From Pelotomaculum sp. UBA3103 (lineage in GTDB: Bacteria; Bacillota; Desulfotomaculia; Desulfotomaculales; Pelotomaculaceae): a stretch of DNA of 11,009 nucleotides. Within the stretch, counting starts at the first letter, position 1, and each line of letters starts with the position of its first letter. Positions 6,541 to 11,009 of this stretch are shown piece by piece. The stretch spans positions 664 to 11,672 of the forward strand of contig DFAP01000003.1 of the NCBI GenBank assembly GCA_002365855.1. The letters are read 5' to 3'. The position numbers were made by a program, and so were the translations under genes. The notes beneath the pieces are model-generated. The model ran no database searches, was not told the DNA's origin, and saw only the letters and a list, made by a program, of their open reading frames with translations.

Positions 6541-6668
6541 ATTTTATGATTTCATTAATATCCGTACAGTATGGTTATGCGTTGCAAGCTGATATTAATT
6601 AAATGGTCCCGGAAGGCTTTATAATAAACATTTAAAAGGTTATATTGTCATGGGGGCAGGAATTTAAG
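6541..6668 (+). promoter_or_regulatory. AT-rich leader/promoter region of the cbiZ-btuFCD operon
   Basis: Divergent from the riboswitch promoter. A TATAAT at 6620-6625 is the best -10 candidate for the plus strand, but no recognisable -35 lies at 16-18 bases, so the call is weak. I looked for the conserved boxes of cobalamin riboswitches (GCCACTG, AGCCAGGAGACCTGCC) from 6541 to 6747 and did not find them. Confidence 0.35.
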
Positions 6669-6758
6669 ATGACACAGGCGAAATTTGATACCTGCACTGC
6701 GCGGGAAAGCGTAAACCACATACAGACGCTGGGACGGATGAACAAAAATGCCTGCTAA
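6669..6758 (+). CDS. Possible 29-residue leader ORF overlapping the cbiZ start
   Basis: ATG at 6669, stop TAA at 6756-6758; the product starts MTQAKFDTCTARESVNHIQT and ends GRMNKNAC. A G-rich ribosome site (GGGGGCAGG) sits eight bases before the ATG. The ORF overlaps the cbiZ start (6748) by 11 bases in another frame. The cbiZ ATG itself has only a weak ribosome site, so translation of cbiZ could be coupled to this ORF. I recognise no family. It may be a real leader peptide or chance. The region also forms a 5-bp hairpin, AGCGT/ACGCT. Confidence 0.35.
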   Translation: MTQAKFDTCTARESVNHIQTLGRMNKNAC

Positions 6759-7500
6759 CCTCCGTAATTACATAGAGTACCTGGACCCTGAGCCGGGGAA
6801 ATGGCTCGACCTGCTGGATGGCCTGCGTGTTTTGACCGGTCAGGAATATATATTTGCGGCGACACGTGAGCCACGGAATACCGCATGCTCCGGGGTAATT
6901 GGCGGAGGACTTGGTCCCAGGAAGTTTTTCATTAACCGCCAGGTTGGCAAAGATTACTGCGCTGATCTCCCGGCTGAAGAAATGGCTGCTTTCCTGGGTG
7001 TTCACTTTAAGGAATACCGTACTGGAAATTTTCATGACTGGGCAGGGCTTATGACCGCTGCCCGGGTAAATGACGCCTGCTGGGTAAAAATCTCCCGGCA
7101 GGACTATTCCGTAGTGGTCATTGTCACCGCCGGAGTAAACAACGCCTGCGCAGCTGGTGTAACACCCTGCTGCATACTGAGCCCCGCGGCTGGAACCATC
7201 AACATCATGGCTTTTATGTCTCATGTTTTATCACCTGGAGCAATGATCAACGCCGTGCAGACAGTAACTGAGGCAAAAACCCAGACGCTGAGGGAGCTCA
7301 ACGTAATCTGCCCCGCAACAGGCGCCTTCGCGAGCGGTACTACCACCGACGCGCTGATCCTGTCTTCCGCCGGCTCTGGGCCACATTGCCCATACGCAGG
7401 GCCCGGAACCATAATGGGCTACCTTCTCGCACTGGGAGTGCGGGAGGCGCTGCCGCAGTCACTGAAGTACTACTGGAGTCATACTGGTGAAAACATCTGA
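6748..7500 (+). CDS. cbiZ: CbiZ-type adenosylcobinamide amidohydrolase
   Basis: Cleaves the amide bond that joins the aminopropanol arm to the corrin ring, turning adenosylcobinamide (and, in some bacteria, intact pseudo-B12-type corrinoids) into adenosylcobyric acid that the cell can rebuild with its own lower ligand. It acts in the cytoplasm. The 250 residues carry the family landmarks: TAGVNNA at 127-133, GTINIM at 149-154, TEAKTQTLRELN at 174-185, ATGAFASGTTTDALIL at 190-205 and YAGPGTIMGYLLA near 216-228. The start is the first ATG after an in-frame TGA; its ribosome site is weak. It is followed 50 bases later by btuF, so the enzyme is probably made with the corrinoid importer. The family is best known from archaea and is thought to have spread to bacteria by transfer. 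The assignment is by motif recognition; the N-terminal 45 residues are less conserved. Confidence 0.88.
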   Translation: MPANLRNYIEYLDPEPGKWLDLLDGLRVLTGQEYIFAATREPRNTACSGVIGGGLGPRKFFINRQVGKDYCADLPAEEMAAFLGVHFKEYRTGNFHDWAGLMTAARVNDACWVKISRQDYSVVVIVTAGVNNACAAGVTPCCILSPAAGTINIMAFMSHVLSPGAMINAVQTVTEAKTQTLRELNVICPATGAFASGTTTDALILSSAGSGPHCPYAGPGTIMGYLLALGVREALPQSLKYYWSHTGENI

Positions 7501-7550
7501 CCCGCGTGTAAGCCTTTATGTTTTCTTATGGGAAAGGAGCATTTTATTAG

Positions 7551-8504
7551 ATGAAAATAAGACCAGGCAAGACGCAGACAGCAGGTATTATTGTCCTTGT
7601 GCTGATAGCACTGGCAGCCGGAATCCTGCTGCAGGGCTGCGGAACCTCTAAAACAGGAGTAAGTGGACCCGGCTTCCCAGCGGTAATAACGGATATTCTG
7701 GGCAGGCAGGTAACCATTAAAGAACCGCCAAAGCGGATCGTCTCCCTGGTTCCTGCCGTCACTGAAACCCTTTTCGCACTGGGGTTGGGGGATAAGGTAG
7801 TGGGTGTGACCAAATACTGCGATTACCCTGCCGAGGCCATAGCCAAGCCCAAAATCGGAGGTTTCTCCACTCCCAGCGCCGAGTTGATCGTTGCCGCACA
7901 GCCGGACCTGGTGCTGGCCGCGGAAATGCATAAAGAATTCATACCTCAGCTGGAACAGGCCGGGCTGACAGTAGTCGCCACCGAGTCTCTTGATTTAAAA
8001 CAGGTACTGGATGAAATCCGTCTGATCGGGCGGATTACCGGGGCTTCAGCGGAGGCGGAAAACCTGGCTGCTGATATGCAGCAGCGCATAGATAAAATTG
8101 AGTCCAAAGTTAAATTGCTTTCAGAAGATGAAAAGCCTGCCGTCTTTTTTGAAGTATGGCCCGATCCCCTTACCACCGGCGGTTCCAGGAGTTTTCTCAA
8201 CAGCCTGATTGTTACGGCCGGGGGTAAAAACATTGCAGGGGATGTCGAACAGGACTGGGTTACGCTCAGCCCCGAGGTAGTGCTGTCGCGTAATCCTGAA
8301 GTTATTATTTTTTCCCATCACGGCGACTCACTGCAAACGGTAGAACAGTTAAAAGCCCGCAAAGGATGGGAGCAGGTCAGAGCCATAAAGTCCGGACGCA
8401 TAGGCTATATAGCGGATGAGAACCTGGTGGTGCGTACTGGTCCTCGCGTCATTGAAGGGCTTGAGCTTGTTGCGAAATATATTCACCCGGATTTCTTCCA
8501 ATAA
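7551..8504 (+). CDS. btuF: BtuF-type corrinoid-binding lipoprotein
   Basis: Binding protein that hands corrinoids to BtuCD on the outer face of the membrane. It has 317 residues with a signal sequence and lipobox LLQGC; the lipidated Cys is residue 30. The mature part is a class III (helical-backbone) binding protein: RIVSLVPAVTETLFALG (62-78), YCDYP (89-93), IGGFSTPSAELIVAAQPDLV, and in the second lobe EVWPDPLTTGGSRSFLNSLI (201-220) with GGKNIA after it. By eye, Glu72 and Glu201 match the two glutamates that dock BtuF onto BtuC arginines in E. coli. AAGGAG lies 11-12 bases before the ATG, slightly far. The neighbours cbiZ and btuCD favour corrinoid over haem or siderophore as the ligand. Confidence 0.88.
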   Translation: MKIRPGKTQTAGIIVLVLIALAAGILLQGCGTSKTGVSGPGFPAVITDILGRQVTIKEPPKRIVSLVPAVTETLFALGLGDKVVGVTKYCDYPAEAIAKPKIGGFSTPSAELIVAAQPDLVLAAEMHKEFIPQLEQAGLTVVATESLDLKQVLDEIRLIGRITGASAEAENLAADMQQRIDKIESKVKLLSEDEKPAVFFEVWPDPLTTGGSRSFLNSLIVTAGGKNIAGDVEQDWVTLSPEVVLSRNPEVIIFSHHGDSLQTVEQLKARKGWEQVRAIKSGRIGYIADENLVVRTGPRVIEGLELVAKYIHPDFFQ

Positions 8505-8608
8505 AATAGTAAAATAAAGATATTAGAGCACAGTAGACATTTAAGTGAACACTCTGTTTTTTATTCTAAAATATTACTTTAGTAAACCCGGTATAAGGGG
8601 GCCTTTTA
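8505..8608 (+). other. AT-rich gap between btuF and btuC
   Basis: 104 bases with no gene. AGTGAACACT (8544-8553), a tiny dyad, is followed by CTG and six T residues (8557-8562), and ACAG/CTGT can pair around it. This could slow or attenuate transcription but is too weak to call a terminator. The region ends in the AAGGGGG ribosome site of btuC. Confidence 0.5.
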
Positions 8609-9649
8609 TTGGACTACGGCAACCGGGCCTGGCGCTGGAAAATGAGTATCGCGATACTGCTGCTGGGATTGGGTTTAACATTTATAATATGCACCACCAT
8701 CGGCCCGGCAAGCATCGGGTTTATGGATGTTATGGCTATGCTGCTGCGTAAAATTCCCTGGATTGGCAGCTTCGTTCCCCGTGGAGATTGGCCGGACAGC
8801 TTTGAGACCATAGTTTTTCAGATGAGGTTGGCGCGGGTTACCCTGGCTGTATTGGCAGGCGCCGGGCTGGCTGTTTCAGGTGTCGTTCTTCAGGGTCTCT
8901 TTAAAAACCCGATGGCAGATCCCTACATCCTTGGCATTTCTTCCGGCGCGGCGCTCGGGGCCACTATAGCGATGTTATATGGCGCTGGAACACAGCTGCT
9001 CGGAATCTACGCTATCCCGCTGTATGCCTTCCTGGGAGCAACTGGCACAGCTTTTGTGGTCTACAGGCTGGCCATGGTAGGCGGCAGGGTGCCGATGGCG
9101 ACCATGCTCCTGGCCGGAATTGCAGTAGGCTCATTTTTATCCGCTTTAACCTCGTACTTCATGATTACAAGCGGTCGCAACATCCACCAGGTAGTATTCT
9201 GGCTTATGGGTGGCTTTGCCGGGCGCGGCTGGGATCATGTCAGAGTACTGCTGCCTTATGTGCTTACAGGTTTTACCCTGATGCTGGTTTACGCCCGGCG
9301 CTTGAATATCATGCTGCTGGGAGAAGAGCAGGCCCAGCACCTGGGAATTAATGTGGAGCGGATGAAGCAGGTTTTGCTGGGGGCCGCTACGCTTACCGCT
9401 GCAGCCGCCGTCGCCGTAAGCGGCATCATTGGTTTCGTAGGTCTGATTATTCCACATGCCGTCAGGCTGATAGTAGGGCCCGATCACCGCGTGCTTCTGC
9501 CCAGCGCGGCCCTCACCGGCGCTATTTTTCTGGCAGGGGCGGATGCCATAGCCCGGGTGGCAGCCGCGCCTGAGGAGATCCCTGTCGGAGTTATCACGGC
9601 CCTTTTCGGAGGACCTTTTTTCATATACTTATTAAGGAAAAAGAGATAG
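8609..9649 (+). CDS. btuC: BtuC-type (FecCD family) corrinoid ABC transporter permease
   Basis: Membrane permease of the corrinoid importer; two copies are expected per complex. It has 346 residues, with about ten hydrophobic helices as in BtuC. Landmarks are RLAR at 73-76, GAGLAVSGVVLQGLFKNPMA at 84-103 continuing DPYILGISSGA, the coupling region around HLGI (244-247), SGIIGFVGLIIPHAVR at 271-286 and EIPVGVITALFGGPFFIYLL near the C-terminus. The start is a TTG at 8609: AAGGGGG lies seven bases upstream, whereas the first in-frame ATG (8642) lacks a ribosome site. FecCD permeases for iron-siderophores look alike, so the corrinoid assignment rests on cbiZ and btuF. Confidence 0.88.
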   Translation: MDYGNRAWRWKMSIAILLLGLGLTFIICTTIGPASIGFMDVMAMLLRKIPWIGSFVPRGDWPDSFETIVFQMRLARVTLAVLAGAGLAVSGVVLQGLFKNPMADPYILGISSGAALGATIAMLYGAGTQLLGIYAIPLYAFLGATGTAFVVYRLAMVGGRVPMATMLLAGIAVGSFLSALTSYFMITSGRNIHQVVFWLMGGFAGRGWDHVRVLLPYVLTGFTLMLVYARRLNIMLLGEEQAQHLGINVERMKQVLLGAATLTAAAAVAVSGIIGFVGLIIPHAVRLIVGPDHRVLLPSAALTGAIFLAGADAIARVAAAPEEIPVGVITALFGGPFFIYLLRKKR

Positions 9650-9685
9650 TAACCAGGTTGAAAATGTATTTACCTGGAGGTTTTA

Positions 9686-10948
9686 ATGAAAGTAGCATTA
9701 AAAATATTCGACGTTGAATGCTCCTATGGCGCCACAAAAGTACTGGACGGCCTGTCCTTTACGATCGAGCGTGGCAGCTTTACAGGAATCCTTGGTCCCA
9801 ATGGCTCAGGAAAGTCTACTCTCATGCGCTGCATCAGCCGTGTTCTGAAACCTTCTAAAGGAGCGGTGCTGTTGGATGAGGAGAACCTTTTCGGCCTTGA
9901 TCTCAAGGATGTGGCCAGAAAAATGGCTGTCGTAACGCAGGAGACAGCTGTGGACTTTTCATTTACAGTGGCAGAAGTGGTAATGATGGGACGCTCTCCT
10001 TACCTGGGGCGCTTTCAGAGTGAAGGTGAAAAAGACTTTGAAATAGCCCGGAAAGTGATGGAACTAACCAACACCCTCATTTTAGCTGACCGGTCTATAA
10101 CCACTCTCAGCGGCGGTGAGCGCCAGAGGGTAATTATAGCGAAGGCTTTGGCCCAGGACACGGAAATCATCCTGCTGGATGAGCCTACCTCCCACCTGGA
10201 TATCAATCACCAGGTAGAGATCCTGGGCCTGTTGAGGCGGCTCAACAGAGAAAATGGCCTCACAGTTGTCACCGTGTTCCATGATTTGAACCTGGCTTCG
10301 CAATATTGCGACAGTGTAATTTTAATGCGTGACGGCAGGATTTTCACCATTGGCAGGCCGGATGAATCGCTAACTGCGGCTAATATAAAAGATGTCTTTG
10401 GCGCAAGCGTTCTGGTCGGAAAACATCCTGTGACCGGACGCCCGGCAGTGATGATTTTGTCACGTGAGCCTCGAAGAAGCGCTAAAACCGGGAGTATCCA
10501 CGTAGTATGCGGCGGTGGTGCGGGAGCCGATATACTCAGACTTTTGGCCAGCCACGGCTATAGTGTTAGCGCCGGTGTATTAAACACTGGTGATATTGAT
10601 TGGGAAACCGCAAAGCTTTTAGAGCTGCGCCTGGCAGAAGAGGCGCCCTTTTCCCTTATATCCGACCAGAGCCACGAAGAGAACCTGGAGCTAATAAAGG
10701 GCGCTGATGCCTGTGTTATGGCCGGCATTCCCTTCGGCCACGGCAACTTGAAAAACCTTGAGGCGGTCTGCTTGGCCTGGGAATGGGGTAAACCCGTACT
10801 CCTTATTGAAGAACAGCAGATCGAGGAGCGGGACTTCACCGGCGGAAGAGCTTCCCTGATATATGAAGAGTTAAAGAAAAAAGGAGCGGTAGTACTGCAG
10901 GGCACAGCTGGTATCCAGCATGCACTGGCTGAATTACTGCACGATTAA
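9686..10948 (+). CDS. btuD: BtuD-type corrinoid ABC transporter ATPase with extra C-terminal domain
   Basis: ATPase of the corrinoid importer, 420 residues against about 250 for a plain BtuD. Residues 1-255 are a complete ABC domain: Walker A GPNGSGKST 37-45, Q-loop Gln85, signature LSGGERQ 141-147, Walker B IILLDEP 161-167, D-loop SHLD and switch His199 (FHD). After a short linker, residues 268-420 form a second domain with alternating hydrophobic strands and helices: IHVVCGGGAGADILRLL (271-287), GYSVSAGVLNTGDIDWETA (291-309), then ADACVMAGIPFGHGNLKNLE (340-359) and GKPVLLIEE (368-376). The glycine-rich turn after a first strand suggests a Rossmann-like nucleotide or cofactor fold. I recall similar tails on some archaeal and clostridial BtuD proteins, function unknown. 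The ATG has GGAGG five bases upstream; btuC ends 36 bases before. Confidence 0.9.
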   Translation: MKVALKIFDVECSYGATKVLDGLSFTIERGSFTGILGPNGSGKSTLMRCISRVLKPSKGAVLLDEENLFGLDLKDVARKMAVVTQETAVDFSFTVAEVVMMGRSPYLGRFQSEGEKDFEIARKVMELTNTLILADRSITTLSGGERQRVIIAKALAQDTEIILLDEPTSHLDINHQVEILGLLRRLNRENGLTVVTVFHDLNLASQYCDSVILMRDGRIFTIGRPDESLTAANIKDVFGASVLVGKHPVTGRPAVMILSREPRRSAKTGSIHVVCGGGAGADILRLLASHGYSVSAGVLNTGDIDWETAKLLELRLAEEAPFSLISDQSHEENLELIKGADACVMAGIPFGHGNLKNLEAVCLAWEWGKPVLLIEEQQIEERDFTGGRASLIYEELKKKGAVVLQGTAGIQHALAELLHD

Positions 10949-10978
10949 GAAGCCCTGCGCAATTAAGCGCGGGGCTTC
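10949..10978 (+). terminator. Hairpin terminator after btuD
   Basis: A 12-bp stem with one G-U pair, GAAGCCCTGCGC (10949-10960) and GCGCGGGGCTTC (10967-10978), around the loop AATTAA, starts right after the btuD stop codon. The stem is very stable, but the following bases (TCCACAGC) lack a T-run, so it may need a factor or act mainly as a 3' stabiliser. Confidence 0.6.
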
Positions 10979-11009
10979 TCCACAGCACAGGTCCAGCACA
11001 GGGGGACCA

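Noticed and set aside
6664..7224. 186-codon open frame on the minus strand opposite cbiZ
   Set aside because: It lies antisense to most of a well-supported CbiZ gene, has no family resemblance and no ribosome site; it is a shadow.
8545..8751. 68-codon frame overlapping the btuC start
   Set aside because: It overlaps the btuC coding start in another frame and has no ribosome site. The btuC TTG start with AAGGGGG explains the region.
10990..11008. GGTCC/GGACC inverted repeat at the window end
   Set aside because: Only five base pairs and cut by the window edge; not enough to call a structure.

Overview
The window looks like chromosomal DNA of an anaerobic, spore-former-like Firmicute. Pelotomaculum/Desulfotomaculum-type Peptococcaceae is my best guess, from overall character rather than any database match. 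The reasons are two lipoproteins with Gram-positive-style lipoboxes, strong GGAGG-type ribosome binding sites, GTG and TTG starts, a c-di-AMP riboswitch on a K+ transporter gene, and CbiZ-type corrinoid salvage. It holds nine protein genes (one cut by the window edge), one riboswitch with its terminator, and several small regulatory structures. I see no rRNA, tRNA, CRISPR array, transposase or phage gene.

Positions 1-4314, minus strand: a complete Liv-type (branched-chain amino acid family) ABC importer operon, read right to left as livK (binding lipoprotein, GTG start), livH, livM, livG, livF (cut at position 1). From livH to livF the genes are spaced 7 nt, 0 nt and -8 nt. Only the livK-livH junction is longer (101 bp), and it carries a strong 10-bp hairpin. 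The 400-bp livK leader is AT-rich and has a good extended -10 promoter and several dyad and direct-repeat elements.

Positions 4714-6536, minus strand: a KtrB/TrkH-type K+ transporter subunit, with no KtrA partner in the window. It is preceded by a c-di-AMP (ydaO/yuaA) riboswitch, an intrinsic terminator and a promoter. The variable hairpin of this riboswitch is enlarged by about 100 nt of imperfect inverted repeats, which resemble a small mobile or repetitive element.

Positions 6541-10978, plus strand: a corrinoid salvage operon, cbiZ (adenosylcobinamide amidohydrolase), btuF (lipoprotein), btuC (permease) and btuD (ATPase with an extra C-terminal domain of about 150 residues), closed by a strong hairpin. 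BtuFCD would import corrinoids, and CbiZ would cut the nucleotide-loop side chain of foreign ones to give adenosylcobyric acid for rebuilding. A possible 29-codon leader ORF overlaps the cbiZ start. I found no cobalamin riboswitch in front of this operon.

The most interesting points are the repeat-bearing c-di-AMP riboswitch, the BtuD C-terminal domain next to CbiZ, and the leader ORF of cbiZ. I do not see evidence of a wholly new multi-gene system.
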